Under the pieces are notes generated by a model. That model was given only the letters and a program-made list of their open reading frames with translations. It did no database searches and was not told the DNA's origin. Of a DNA stretch of 64,000 nucleotides, positions 1 to 9,432 are shown piece after piece. The DNA is from Pseudotamlana agarivorans (GTDB lineage Bacteria > Bacteroidota > Bacteroidia > Flavobacteriales > Flavobacteriaceae): assembly GCF_001642835.1 (NCBI RefSeq), contig NZ_LXEI01000001.1, positions 62,001 through 126,000 of the forward strand. Reading direction: 5' to 3'. Positions within the stretch are counted from its first letter, which is position 1. Each line of letters opens with the position of its first letter. Position numbers and translations under genes: made by a program.

Positions 1-1470
1 TCTATGATTGGTTTTCATACTTCTATATCCCCCTTCTAAATTACCGTCTTCATGGAGCTGGGCCATCATAAAAATATTGTTTTTAGATTTTTCTTTAGGA
101 TACAAATTGATTAAGGTAGATCCGCCGTGCTCGGAAATCATACGTCCTTGCCAGTTTAATGCTTTTATTGGCAATACATTTGGCACGGCATATTTATTTG
201 TAGCATCTAACAACATATCTCCTTCTGGGAATCTAACACAACTAACTAAGTAATTATAACCTTCTCTTGTTGGAAAAAGTGGCACCCCATGACTTCTGGT
301 ACTCACTAATACAGGATAGGCCCTAAGCCCTGCATGACGCAGCATCGAAGTTAGCATTAAGTTTATTTCGGCTACATTACCAATTTGTTCTTTATAAGCT
401 TTTTTAACTCCTTTATCTGTGTAATACCCATAATATTCATTCCACTTCATTCTAGACTTTACAAAGTCAAAAATGAGATAAGCTCTTTTTAAAGGGTCGG
501 AAACCGAACCAATTAAAGCATCAATATCTTGTTCATAATAGCCAGATTTACCTAATTCACCACCGAAACTTGAACTTTCATAAATATTTTTCACCACATC
601 TTCCCAGCTCGTAGAGTAATAATTAATTGGTCGATTAGGATATTTAACATAGGACAACTCATATTTAACTGCCGATCGGTAGTTATTTATGTTATTCACA
701 AAAGGTTCTTCTTTTAAGGCAGGTATATTGGATAGATCAAAAATAGTCACATTCTTTTCAAAATCTACTTTTTCAGATTGAAAGGTCGTTCCTCCTGGAT
801 TACGCCCTTCACCTCTTGATTTCTGATAGTAAATAATATTACCACGTCGTTTTTCGGTAATAGGTCGAACTGGGAAGTACCCTTTAAAATTGCTTTTATA
901 CACAAAGTATTCTGGAGCTTCAAACTCTGCTTCTAGTTTTTTAATAGGAATATCAGCTTGAAAAACGAACTCATCAATATTTGAAATAAACGGTGAATCG
1001 ATACGATATCGAAATTCAATGACACAGCCAATTTTTATATTTGGCATGGTAAACTTTTGTTGCACCCAATAGCTAGACAATTCTGTTTCAAATATATTAT
1101 CCTTATCAAGCTTAACCTCCTCTACTTTACCATTTTCCAAATAATAGGTATAAGCTTTTAAACTGCTAATTTCTTCTTTTACGCCACCACTTTGATAAAG
1201 ACCTATTTGTTTTGTGGCATAGTTAAAACCTTCTTGGCTATAAATTTTAATACGTTCATGCACTTCGGTTATTACTTTAAATCCATCTGCCTGAAAATAT
1301 TGAAAATGTGTTTTTCTATTTTTATATAAATAGGCTGCTACTGCAGATGAATCTATAGGGTTAACGGTTTCTTCAAGTTCTTCTTTTGAGACTTTACCAA
1401 AACGGTAATCTTGAGAAAACAAGGATACTGAAATAAAGAAAGTTAATACGATGGTTAGAATAATTCTCAT
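1..1470 (-). CDS. DUF3857 / transglutaminase-like exported protein (C-terminus beyond window)
   Basis: An uninterrupted reading frame of 490 codons runs from an ATG at 1470 off the left edge, so the C-terminus is missing. The N-terminus (MRIILTIVLTFFISVSLFSQ) is a signal peptide, so the protein is exported, probably to the periplasm or outer membrane. The fold matches the Bacteroidota DUF3857 plus transglutaminase-like family. The transglutaminase core looks inactive: around residues 364-370 the sequence reads GNVAEIN where active relatives have GDCxG, and the histidine motif is replaced by GYNYLV, while the Asp region (LLDATNKY) remains. It is coupled to the upstream gene by a TAATG overlap, and that gene encodes a related protein with the Cys and His intact. 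Substrate unknown; a structural or binding role is more likely than catalysis. Confidence 0.85.
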   Translation of the reverse strand, partial: MRIILTIVLTFFISVSLFSQDYRFGKVSKEELEETVNPIDSSAVAAYLYKNRKTHFQYFQADGFKVITEVHERIKIYSQEGFNYATKQIGLYQSGGVKEEISSLKAYTYYLENGKVEEVKLDKDNIFETELSSYWVQQKFTMPNIKIGCVIEFRYRIDSPFISNIDEFVFQADIPIKKLEAEFEAPEYFVYKSNFKGYFPVRPITEKRRGNIIYYQKSRGEGRNPGGTTFQSEKVDFEKNVTIFDLSNIPALKEEPFVNNINNYRSAVKYELSYVKYPNRPINYYSTSWEDVVKNIYESSSFGGELGKSGYYEQDIDALIGSVSDPLKRAYLIFDFVKSRMKWNEYYGYYTDKGVKKAYKEQIGNVAEINLMLTSMLRHAGLRAYPVLVSTRSHGVPLFPTREGYNYLVSCVRFPEGDMLLDATNKYAVPNVLPIKALNWQGRMISEHGGSTLINLYPKEKSKNNIFMMAQLHEDGNLEGGYRSMKTNHR

Positions 1471-3383
1471 TATAGGTTGGTTTTAATTAAGGCAATTTTA
1501 GAGTTATCTAGTTTTGATACTTCTTTACAAAAATTTCTGAAATCGCTATAGTCTTCTTTAGGATAAACTCCATCGTTTACTACTAGCTCACGCTTATAAA
1601 TGATCTTGTTTTCATGTATAGATTCAAGTGACATCTTATAACTTCCAAATTTGTTTTCAATCGTCAAGTCTTTCGGTTTAGATTCAACCTGATAGCCACT
1701 CGGTAGCATAATTTCAACCTCATCAACATCTTTAAAACCTCTACTAATTTTTACAGGCCATTTTCTACTTCTATATCTGTCAGGTATTGCGGTGTACCTG
1801 TTAAACACATTTAAGGTTAATAGAATCCGTTCACCTACTTTTTTGGCATAACCTCCGGCTTTGAAGCGGATATCTTCTGTAAAAGCCACATCCGTTTTAT
1901 TGTTTTCGATATGCATATTCTCAATAGCCAATTTGTTGATATAGCTCCAGCGATGCTTATAAGCTTTATCCAATTCGCGATTGGTTTCTGTTTCTAAGTT
2001 ATATTTATCATCATATTGAATGCCCTTAGAAACTATTTGGGCTTGTGCTTCAATAGCTCCAGCGTCTAACACTTTATAACTCCCTTTAATGTATTGTGAG
2101 TTTTCTTCTGTATTGTACTTTTTTGTGTGTTTAATGACTCCACCTTCGGGAGTCACTACCAATACATCTCTGTCGTCTGTAAAATCGCCAATAAAACCAA
2201 AAGGTAATTTTTGGCTGGTACATTCTAGCCAAATATCGCCTTCTTCATTAGGGATATTAAGAATAGCATGATTACCCTGCATTGCCGCAAAATCATTTTC
2301 TAGATTTCTTTTAGTAGCTCCAGCGTAAACCACAGTATAATAGGAAGGAATCCCTGCGGCATCTAGAAGCGCCATAGTGTAATTTGTTAGACCTTTACAG
2401 TCGCCATAACCCAAAGCATCAACTTCTGATGCATTAAAAGGTTTCCACCCTCCAATACCTACTTGAACACTGATATATCGGGTTTTGTTTTGAACATATT
2501 CGTATATTTTTTTTGCTTTGGCCAGCTTGTTTGGTTCGTCTTGAACCAGTTTAACGATCTCGGCCTTTTGACTCTCAGATAAATCATGCGTATCTGCAAT
2601 TAAGTCGTGATACATCCAATTACCAAAATCCTTCCAACTATTAACTTTTGTAAAAACCCCTTCTAAATTAAATTCTGACAAGGCAAATAAAACCTGTGGC
2701 GCTATTTCAAAGAATTCTGGCCCATAAGTTTCCGATTTAAAAGCTTTGATGTGGTTTGCTTCATATTGAAGCCCTCCTTCATGTTCTTGTTTTACGATAT
2801 TGAAATCTTGAAAATTTCTTTCCTTAAGTCTCAATGTCATTTCTGATGAGTAGTTTATGTTGTAATTACTTTTTTCTACACTTACCAAATAATCGGAAAC
2901 AGGCATAAAGGATCTGATGAATGCAGTACTTTCATTAACGTATTCGTAGTTAAACTCAATGGTATAAGGGTAATTTACCGGCGTATATTCGAAATACTTC
3001 ACACGAGAATCTGAGTAAAGTGTACCACCTCCAACTGCACTAACATCGTTAAAGTCTCCTTCTTTTATTTTATCGATTTGATCTCCCAATGCATCAAAAA
3101 CCAAAACTTCAAGATTCTTAATTTTTGTGCTACTATCATAAGCAGCAAAAGTTCGCACATGTTGATCACCACGCTTGTTCAAAACAGTGATAATTTTCCT
3201 GCCTTTAATATGCATGTCGTTTACCGATTTTAAATCGACATTAACTTGGTCTAATCGAATTACGGCATTCGCATTTTCTTTCAGTTCGGCAGGGATGGTT
3301 ATCGAAGTATATAGGCTCTCTTGCCCGAAAACCAATAACGTTGTGAATAGAATACAAATATTCACACAAAATTTTAAATTCAT
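1470..3383 (-). CDS. DUF3857 and transglutaminase-domain exported protein
   Basis: 637 aa with an N-terminal signal peptide ending near VFGQ. The N-terminal half is the DUF3857 beta-rich domain. A transglutaminase-like core follows, with Cys329 in GDCKG and His372 in GNHAI. The third position is Glu387 (WLECTSQ) rather than the usual Asp, a variant that may still be active. The C-terminal third is a beta-rich domain typical of this Bacteroidota family. The stop codon shares one base with the ATG of the next gene (TAATG), so the pair is probably translated together and may act together. Such proteins are widespread in Flavobacteriaceae, but their substrates are not established; protein crosslinking or peptidase activity at the cell surface is only an inference. 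Confidence 0.88.
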   Translation of the reverse strand: MNLKFCVNICILFTTLLVFGQESLYTSITIPAELKENANAVIRLDQVNVDLKSVNDMHIKGRKIITVLNKRGDQHVRTFAAYDSSTKIKNLEVLVFDALGDQIDKIKEGDFNDVSAVGGGTLYSDSRVKYFEYTPVNYPYTIEFNYEYVNESTAFIRSFMPVSDYLVSVEKSNYNINYSSEMTLRLKERNFQDFNIVKQEHEGGLQYEANHIKAFKSETYGPEFFEIAPQVLFALSEFNLEGVFTKVNSWKDFGNWMYHDLIADTHDLSESQKAEIVKLVQDEPNKLAKAKKIYEYVQNKTRYISVQVGIGGWKPFNASEVDALGYGDCKGLTNYTMALLDAAGIPSYYTVVYAGATKRNLENDFAAMQGNHAILNIPNEEGDIWLECTSQKLPFGFIGDFTDDRDVLVVTPEGGVIKHTKKYNTEENSQYIKGSYKVLDAGAIEAQAQIVSKGIQYDDKYNLETETNRELDKAYKHRWSYINKLAIENMHIENNKTDVAFTEDIRFKAGGYAKKVGERILLTLNVFNRYTAIPDRYRSRKWPVKISRGFKDVDEVEIMLPSGYQVESKPKDLTIENKFGSYKMSLESIHENKIIYKRELVVNDGVYPKEDYSDFRNFCKEVSKLDNSKIALIKTNL

Positions 3384-3457
3384 TCTTGGGTGTTAGTTAA
3401 TATGTTGGCTTAACAGTAAATGGTTGGTTTACTGCTGTACATTACCTGAAAATTATA

Positions 3458-3982
3458 CTATTTTTTTAAGAGAGAGGTATTGGATAATTTTCGCACGGCC
3501 AATATAAGAAAACAAGGTACAAATACATACATAAATTCGCTGAAAAGCACTTTTAAACCCCAATTGGTAAAAAATCGCTTAACACCAATAGGCGACACTT
3601 TTATAGGTCGAAATGAAAAAAAATAACGTGAATTATCAAAAGGAATAAAGAAACCAACGCCTTTGCCTCCAGTAGTCATCGCATCTAACAATCCATGAGA
3701 AAGCGTGGCGAGAAAAATAACCAAAAACCAAATAAGTTTGTTTTTTCTACCTAAAGTGAGCATTAAAATAAATGCCCAAAATAAGGCAAACAAGATGGAA
3801 TGCGAACATCCGCGATGGCCTAAAGCGTGTTCATAAGGAATTCCAAAATGAAAAGCCAAAACATCTAAATCGGGTAGTATGGCTGAAAAAATTGCACACA
3901 GCAATAACCACTTCAAATCCTTTTGATCTATAATTTTGGATAAGGTATACCCTACCATACCATGTCCAAATATGGAAGCCAT
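3458..3982 (-). CDS. YdjM/DUF457-family membrane-bound metal-dependent hydrolase
   Basis: 174 aa. The sequence begins MASIFGHGMVGYTLSKI and carries the His/Asp-rich pattern of the YdjM (DUF457) family: an early His, a PDLDVLAFHFG segment (about residues 37-47), HRGCSHS (about 56-62) and a later THGLLDAMTTGGKGV-like segment with predicted metal ligands. Hydrophobic stretches between these motifs indicate about four membrane helices. The family is annotated as inner-membrane metal-dependent hydrolase, but a substrate is not known. Its start overlaps the dtd stop (TAATG), so it is the last gene of the rsgA-dtd-ydjM group. Confidence 0.8.
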   Translation of the reverse strand: MASIFGHGMVGYTLSKIIDQKDLKWLLLCAIFSAILPDLDVLAFHFGIPYEHALGHRGCSHSILFALFWAFILMLTLGRKNKLIWFLVIFLATLSHGLLDAMTTGGKGVGFFIPFDNSRYFFSFRPIKVSPIGVKRFFTNWGLKVLFSEFMYVFVPCFLILAVRKLSNTSLLKK

Positions 3983-4434
3983 TATTCTTTGTTTTTTGAA
4001 TCGATGATAATAGTAACAGGACCATCGTTAACAAGAGCCACTTTCATATCGGCTCCAAACTTACCGGTTTGAACGGTTTTTCCTAAATCGGAATTCAGTT
4101 GTTTTACAAAAGCTTCATACAGGGGAATTGCAACGTCCGGCTTTGCTGCTTTAATGTAGCTGGGGCGATTTCCTTTTTTGGTAGCCGCATGCAATGTAAA
4201 CTGACTCACCACTATAACATCTCCTCCAACATCCTTTAGAGAAGTGTTCATAACGCCTTGATCATCTTCGAAAATACGCAGGTTCACAATTTTATTCGAC
4301 AACCATTTAATATCGTCTAAAGTATCGTCGTTCACGATACCCAATAAAACTAATACGCCTTGATTTATTTCCGCTACTTTTTCGTTATCAATGGTAACAC
4401 TGGCTTCAGCAACCCGTTGAATTACTATTTTCAT
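3982..4434 (-). CDS. dtd: D-aminoacyl-tRNA deacylase
   Basis: 150 aa, full length for Dtd. The enzyme hydrolyses D-aminoacyl-tRNAs (and Gly-tRNA-Ala) in the cytoplasm, preventing D-amino acids from entering protein. Both family motifs are present: SQFT at residues 77-80 (following GDVIVV) and NDGPVT at 136-141, which together form the chiral pocket across the dimer. The N-terminus MKIVIQRV is typical and fixes the start. It overlaps the rsgA stop by four bases (ATGA) and the next gene's start by one base (TAATG), so it lies in a tightly coupled three-gene operon. Confidence 0.97.
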   Translation of the reverse strand: MKIVIQRVAEASVTIDNEKVAEINQGVLVLLGIVNDDTLDDIKWLSNKIVNLRIFEDDQGVMNTSLKDVGGDVIVVSQFTLHAATKKGNRPSYIKAAKPDVAIPLYEAFVKQLNSDLGKTVQTGKFGADMKVALVNDGPVTIIIDSKNKE

Positions 4435-5381
4435 ACCTTATCCCAAATATCGGTTCTATAATGCTCGTCTTCACCTTCAATAATTTGCAAATAACTACGG
4501 TATCGTGAATATTCAATATCGCCATCCTCTAAAGCTTGCTTCACGGCACATTGCGGTTCTTGAACATGCAGACAGTTATTAAACTTACAATCCTGTTTGA
4601 GTTTAAAAATTTCAGGAAAATAATCGCCAACTTCTTCTTTATCCATATCTACAACACCAAAACCTTTAATACCTGGGGTATCTATAATTTTAGCTCCGAA
4701 ATCTAGGTCAAACATTTCAGCAAAGGTTGTGGTGTGCTGCCCTTGCATATGTTGGGTTGAAATCGCTTTGGTTTTGATATTCAATTCAGGCTCTATGGCA
4801 TTCACAAGAGTAGATTTCCCCACTCCTGAATGTCCGGAAAACATGCTCACTTTATCTTTCATGAGCGCCTTGACCTTATCAACATTTTTACCTGTTACTG
4901 CCGAAACACCAACGCATTCATAACCTATTTTTCTGTAGATATGTGCTAGGTAACGAACTTCGTCTAAAGTCTCTTGATCGTAAACATCAATTTTATTGAA
5001 AAGTAAAACGGTTTTAATCGAATAGGCTTCTGCAGTAACTAAAAACCGGTCGATAAAACTACTTAGTGTAGGAGGATTATTAATGGTAATCATTAAGAAA
5101 ACCTGATCTAAATTCGCTGCTATGATATGAGTTTGCTTAGATAGGTTTACCGACTTCCGAACAATATAATTACTTCTATCATGGATATTATAAATAACAC
5201 CCGACTCCTGATTATTATCGGTTTCAATTTCAAAATCTACAATATCACCAACAGCAATGGGATTGGTGCTTTTAATGCCTTTTAAACGGAATTTACCTTT
5301 GATACGACATTCGTAAACATGCCCCAATTCGTTTTTAACTGTGTACCAGCTTCCTGTAGATTTATATACTTGTCCTGTCAT
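4431..5381 (-). CDS. rsgA: Ribosome small-subunit-dependent GTPase A
   Basis: 316 aa. RsgA is a circularly permuted GTPase that assists late maturation of the 30S subunit. An OB fold occupies roughly residues 1-75. The GTPase motifs occur in the permuted order G4 (NKID, 129-132), G1 (GHSGVGKST, 183-191), switch region (QGQHTTT, about 213-219), G3 (DTPG, 234-237). A C-terminal zinc site is visible as Cys265, Cys270, His272 and Cys278. It is the first gene of the rsgA-dtd-ydjM group. A weak -7-like element (TTAATTTG) lies near 5399-5406. Confidence 0.97.
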   Translation of the reverse strand: MTGQVYKSTGSWYTVKNELGHVYECRIKGKFRLKGIKSTNPIAVGDIVDFEIETDNNQESGVIYNIHDRSNYIVRKSVNLSKQTHIIAANLDQVFLMITINNPPTLSSFIDRFLVTAEAYSIKTVLLFNKIDVYDQETLDEVRYLAHIYRKIGYECVGVSAVTGKNVDKVKALMKDKVSMFSGHSGVGKSTLVNAIEPELNIKTKAISTQHMQGQHTTTFAEMFDLDFGAKIIDTPGIKGFGVVDMDKEEVGDYFPEIFKLKQDCKFNNCLHVQEPQCAVKQALEDGDIEYSRYRSYLQIIEGEDEHYRTDIWDKV

Positions 5382-5651
5382 TTATTAACTCTATTACTGC
5401 AAATTAACAACTTTTAAGCAAAAGAAATAACAATATTCTTTGATGATTGACCTTTAACTGTTGACCTTGGACTGTTGACGGTTGACTATTGACCTTTGAC
5501 AAATTGTACGTCCCGCCAAACTTTTAACTTATTTTACCTTTTTGTTGAACTGGAAACATGAGTCCTTGCCCCCTCGAGGGGGTTGGGGGTGTTCTTTTAC
5601 AATTTTAAACACCCCTATAATCCCCTCAAGGGGATAATCACACCTGTGCTT
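5382..5651. repeat. putA-rsgA intergenic gap with two repeat types
   Basis: No gene is seen. At 5447-5500 there is a degenerate tandem repeat of TTGAC-headed units starting at 5447, 5461, 5475, 5482 and 5489, all spaced by 7 or 14 bases. At 5567-5633 there is a GC-rich imperfect palindrome: a CCCCCTCGAGGGGG unit, then GGGGTGTT pairing with AACACCCC, then a second CCCCTCAAGGGG unit. The GC-rich element lies just beyond the putA stop and resembles elements in the metF-metH and cys gaps. It may act as a transcript-end structure, but there is no clear U run. Confidence 0.6.
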
Positions 5652-8600
5652 TTAATAAAACTTTGGTCGCTCTTCAGGGTTATAAGCTACGCCCATTAAG
5701 TTTCCGTAACGGTGGTAGTTATGTGAATAACTCTGTTCTATTAAATAATTTAACAACTCAATACGCCCACTATTTCTAGGTTCATTTTGATAAACAGGAA
5801 TCGCGTTTTGATGACATCTAATTAAAAAGTGATCGGATAAAACGCCTAAAGCTCTAACACAAGTAAAATCTTTTGGATGATGTTTTAAAGCGTTTCCACA
5901 GGTATCTTTAATTAATGGAATATCTAAAAACTCAGCAATAAACTCAATTTTATCAATATGTTTTTGAGGCGTGTGTACATCATAAAGTAGTAAAATCTCT
6001 TTATATTTCGTGTAACTACAAATATTAGATTGCCCACGAAGATTTACATAATCGATTTTTTTACTAAACAGTTCATCATACCATTTTTTATAATCGGCTT
6101 TCCAATCGGTTACCTTAGAATGGATGTTTGTAAACTGAAGCACATAATTGATACCCCCAGCCTTCATTCCGAAACCAAAACAAGATGCCTTAATACCTCC
6201 AAAAGGTTGCCTTTGTACGATAGCCCCTGTTGTAGATCGGTTTACATATTTGTTTCCAGCTTCAATATGCTCGTTCCAATACTCGATTTCATTATGATCT
6301 AAAGACTCTAAACCTGCTGTTAAGCCATAGTCCACACTATTAGCAATTTCTACAGCTTCTTTTAAGTCTTTAGCCTTTAACACAGAAAGTATAGGTCCAA
6401 ACAACTCATTTTGAAATGGGTAATCATCGGTTGTTACGTTCCAAATCACACCAGGTGTTAACATGTGATTTCCGTTTAATTTAGGTTTGACTAACCATTG
6501 ATCGTCCGGAGTATTTCTAATAACATGCTTTAATTTCTCAGATAATTGAACGGCTAACGGTCCGATTTCCGTGGCATAATCCCAAGGATTTCCAAAAGTT
6601 TTACTTTTAGTAGCATCCTTTAAAAGCGCTTTAAATTCCTTATCGTTAAACACATCTTCTGTTAAAATTAACAATGAAGTTGCCGAACACTTTTGACCTG
6701 CATTACCAAAAGCAGATTGTACAATATTGATAGCGGCTTGTTCTTTATCGGCTAAGCTTGTAACAATGGTACTATTTTTACCTCCTGTTTCAGCATATAA
6801 ATTTAACTGCGGATTTCTCTCTAAAAGAAAGTGCGCTGTTTCTGTACCACCTGTTAAAATAACGGCATCAAAAACATTTCCAGTTGTTAAAAAGTCATCA
6901 AGAATAGACTCTTCACAAGGTAAAAAGTATAACGCATCTTTAGGAATACCAGCAGCCCATAAACACTTACAAGTTAAATACGCACAAGCTGAAGCATTCG
7001 TTGATGGTTTTAATATCACTTTCTTACCAGCCGCTAACGATGCTAAAGCGCCACCAATAGGAATCGCAATTGGGAAATTCCATGGAGACAATACTAAGTT
7101 AATTCCAACATCTTCACTGGTAAATTCTTTAGCAATGTCCAAGCTACTTTCAGCATAGAAATTAGCAAAATCTATAGCTTCAGAAACCTCAACATCAACC
7201 TCTTTAACGGTTTTACCAAGTTCGGCTACAGCCACACCAATTAAATCGGCTCTCTTTTTTTCTATTTCTACAGCTGCTTTCTTTAAAAGTTCTGCTCTTT
7301 TTTCAACGCTATAATTTTGCCATTCAGTAGTGGTATCAATAGCTTTTTGGTAATCTTCCTTAACAGACATTTCATAATCCCAAGGTGGTGTACCAGACCA
7401 GTTACTTACTTTTACAGTATAGCGCTCATTATCATCTAAAACACCAACAACTGGAATGGTTTTTCCAATGATATTTTCTGGAGTTTCCCAGTCGGTTTTA
7501 ACTTTTTGAGCCCACTCGATATTTTGTGGTAAATTCCAATCGGTATTAGGCACATTATGGAAACCTTCCATAATTTGAGGTACATCGTTATTTCTATCCT
7601 GCTTTCTACTAGGTGTGGTATTTAAATTTTGCATTAAAGACAACGAATGCAAAAATTCATCTTTTAATTCATGCCATTTCTCCGAGCCCACTTGTAAATC
7701 ATAACCTTCTTTTAAAAAGTTTCCAGGCTGGGTTCCTTCATCCAGACGTCTTACTAAATAAGCTATCGCAGCATTATATTGATTTTCCTTTACTGTTGGT
7801 GTGTACAATAACAAGTGTACTTTTTCTGCTAACAGATTGTCTACCGTTTGATTCGCCATACCTTCTAGCATTTCAAAATCCACACAATCTTCAAGCTGAT
7901 TTTCTTTCACCAAATTTAAGGCGTAAGAGATGTCGAAAATATTATGAGACGCCACCCCTACATTTACAACACGAGCAGAATCGGTTGTTAACATTTCAGA
8001 CAGAATCTTTTTATAGTTAGCATCGGTTTCAGGCTTTGTGCTATATGTTGCTAATGGCCAATCTTCAATAGAAGATTCGGTCATTTCCATTTCCATATTA
8101 GCACCTTTTACTAATCTTACTTTTATAGAAGACCCTCCATTATTCACACGTTTTTGAGCCCAAGTAAAAAGCTTACGGTAATAGTGAATCATTTCAGGAA
8201 TATATGCTTGAAGTACGATTCCTGCTCTAATATTCTTATATGCTGGTAAAGACAACGTTTTGATAAAAACATCAAAAGTGATTTGTAAATCCTTGTACTC
8301 TTCCATATCAAGATTTACAAATTTTTGTACACCCGTTTCTTTTTCTATGCGTAAGATTTCATCATAAAACATGGCTAATCTAATTGATAGTTTTTCAACA
8401 GTATCTTCATGAGCCAGTGATGAGATTTGAGAAAAAATAGTAGAAACCTTAATAGAAATGTAATTAACATCCTTTCTATTAAGCAAAGCCAAATACCCTA
8501 AAATTCTTTTTTGAGCATCATCCTCTCCAATTAAAGCTTCTCCAATAAGGTTAACATTTAAGGTGATATTTTGTTCTTTTCTTTTCTGAGCGTGCTTTTT

Positions 8601-8972
8601 AAACTTAGAACTATTGATGAAAAACACCACATCACTAGAGGTTGCTTGAATTTTTTTAAGCATCACCGACACACTAAGCGAAGGCAACAGTTTGCCGGCT
8701 ACGGTAAAAGATTTTAGCATGGCGTTTTCTACCGGTGTAAACAACGACTCGTAATTCTTTTTGGTATTTAAAAGGTAAATAACATGATCGGCAACCTTTT
8801 TGTAATTTTTAGAACGAAAGGCAACATCCATCATTTGAATTAAAAAATGCTTACTCTCGGGCTCGTCAATAATTGTTTTGAGGCGATCTGCAAAAGGATT
8901 TTTTTTCACTCCACTTTGATTGCCCTGTAGCTTTTCGGCGAGTTTTAATGTATTTTCTACCGCTTTATCCAT
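5652..8972 (-). CDS. putA: Bifunctional proline dehydrogenase / L-glutamate gamma-semialdehyde dehydrogenase
   Basis: 1106 aa. It oxidises proline to glutamate in two steps, FAD-dependent proline dehydrogenase then NAD-dependent P5C dehydrogenase, with the intermediate probably channelled. The PRODH barrel covers about residues 90-440 (RLVKGANMEMEM, later YLVRRLDEG). The aldehyde dehydrogenase domain covers about 530-985, with LSPWNFPIAIPIGGALA, catalytic Glu728 (AETGGKN) and nucleophile Cys762 (GQKCSA). About 110 further residues at the C-terminus are typical of the Bacteroidota form. No DNA-binding RHH domain is seen at the N-terminus, so it is not the autoregulatory enterobacterial type. 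It stands alone between two non-coding gaps. Confidence 0.96.
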   Translation of the reverse strand: MDKAVENTLKLAEKLQGNQSGVKKNPFADRLKTIIDEPESKHFLIQMMDVAFRSKNYKKVADHVIYLLNTKKNYESLFTPVENAMLKSFTVAGKLLPSLSVSVMLKKIQATSSDVVFFINSSKFKKHAQKRKEQNITLNVNLIGEALIGEDDAQKRILGYLALLNRKDVNYISIKVSTIFSQISSLAHEDTVEKLSIRLAMFYDEILRIEKETGVQKFVNLDMEEYKDLQITFDVFIKTLSLPAYKNIRAGIVLQAYIPEMIHYYRKLFTWAQKRVNNGGSSIKVRLVKGANMEMEMTESSIEDWPLATYSTKPETDANYKKILSEMLTTDSARVVNVGVASHNIFDISYALNLVKENQLEDCVDFEMLEGMANQTVDNLLAEKVHLLLYTPTVKENQYNAAIAYLVRRLDEGTQPGNFLKEGYDLQVGSEKWHELKDEFLHSLSLMQNLNTTPSRKQDRNNDVPQIMEGFHNVPNTDWNLPQNIEWAQKVKTDWETPENIIGKTIPVVGVLDDNERYTVKVSNWSGTPPWDYEMSVKEDYQKAIDTTTEWQNYSVEKRAELLKKAAVEIEKKRADLIGVAVAELGKTVKEVDVEVSEAIDFANFYAESSLDIAKEFTSEDVGINLVLSPWNFPIAIPIGGALASLAAGKKVILKPSTNASACAYLTCKCLWAAGIPKDALYFLPCEESILDDFLTTGNVFDAVILTGGTETAHFLLERNPQLNLYAETGGKNSTIVTSLADKEQAAINIVQSAFGNAGQKCSATSLLILTEDVFNDKEFKALLKDATKSKTFGNPWDYATEIGPLAVQLSEKLKHVIRNTPDDQWLVKPKLNGNHMLTPGVIWNVTTDDYPFQNELFGPILSVLKAKDLKEAVEIANSVDYGLTAGLESLDHNEIEYWNEHIEAGNKYVNRSTTGAIVQRQPFGGIKASCFGFGMKAGGINYVLQFTNIHSKVTDWKADYKKWYDELFSKKIDYVNLRGQSNICSYTKYKEILLLYDVHTPQKHIDKIEFIAEFLDIPLIKDTCGNALKHHPKDFTCVRALGVLSDHFLIRCHQNAIPVYQNEPRNSGRIELLNYLIEQSYSHNYHRYGNLMGVAYNPEERPKFY

Positions 8973-9432
8973 AGATTTTCAGTTTAAATAAAATGACTTC
9001 CTAAGCCAAGTTGGGTGTATTAACTTTTAAATTTATAAGCAACGCACTATGCTCTACAACAGTAAAATATATTAGCGATACCTATGCTATGTAACCTGAA
9101 TTTCAGTTCGGCAAATTAAAGTCTTTTAAAGTGATTTTATTTAGCGGTAAAAAAATATTAACATATTTTTAAATATTTTAAAAAAATTAAGCTAAATCCT
9201 CACTATAACAATTAATTTTAAACCATTACAAGTGCGAAATATAAAAAACTATTATTTGAATCTGAACCATATCAATTAAATTTTAAACACATTTACGTTT
9301 ATTAATTAGATTATTTCCATAAAGCGTAAAAACAAAAAAACACCTTAATAATCAGGTGTTTTGAAATTATTACAGAACATCTGGGATTGTATGCCCCTTA
9401 CTCTTGTAATAAAAAAGAAAGTAATAAACAGA
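8973..9432. other. Intergenic region upstream of putA
   Basis: About 460 bases with no gene recognised on either strand. It holds a weak -7-like element for putA (TTAATTTG read on the minus strand, 9112-9119) and the terminator of the gene at 9433-9948 (9334-9362). The rest is very AT-rich, with no other structure noticed. Confidence 0.5.
9334..9362 (-). terminator. Rho-independent terminator after the 9433-9948 gene
   Basis: On the minus strand AAAACACCT and AGGTGTTTT form a 9-bp stem around an 8-base loop. The stem runs into seven T residues (A run at 9334-9340 on the plus strand). It lies about 70 bases beyond the stop of the gene at 9433. Confidence 0.8.

Noticed and set aside
7613-8020. 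135-codon plus-strand frame within putA
   Set aside because: Shadow of putA on the opposite strand; no domain or start signal.
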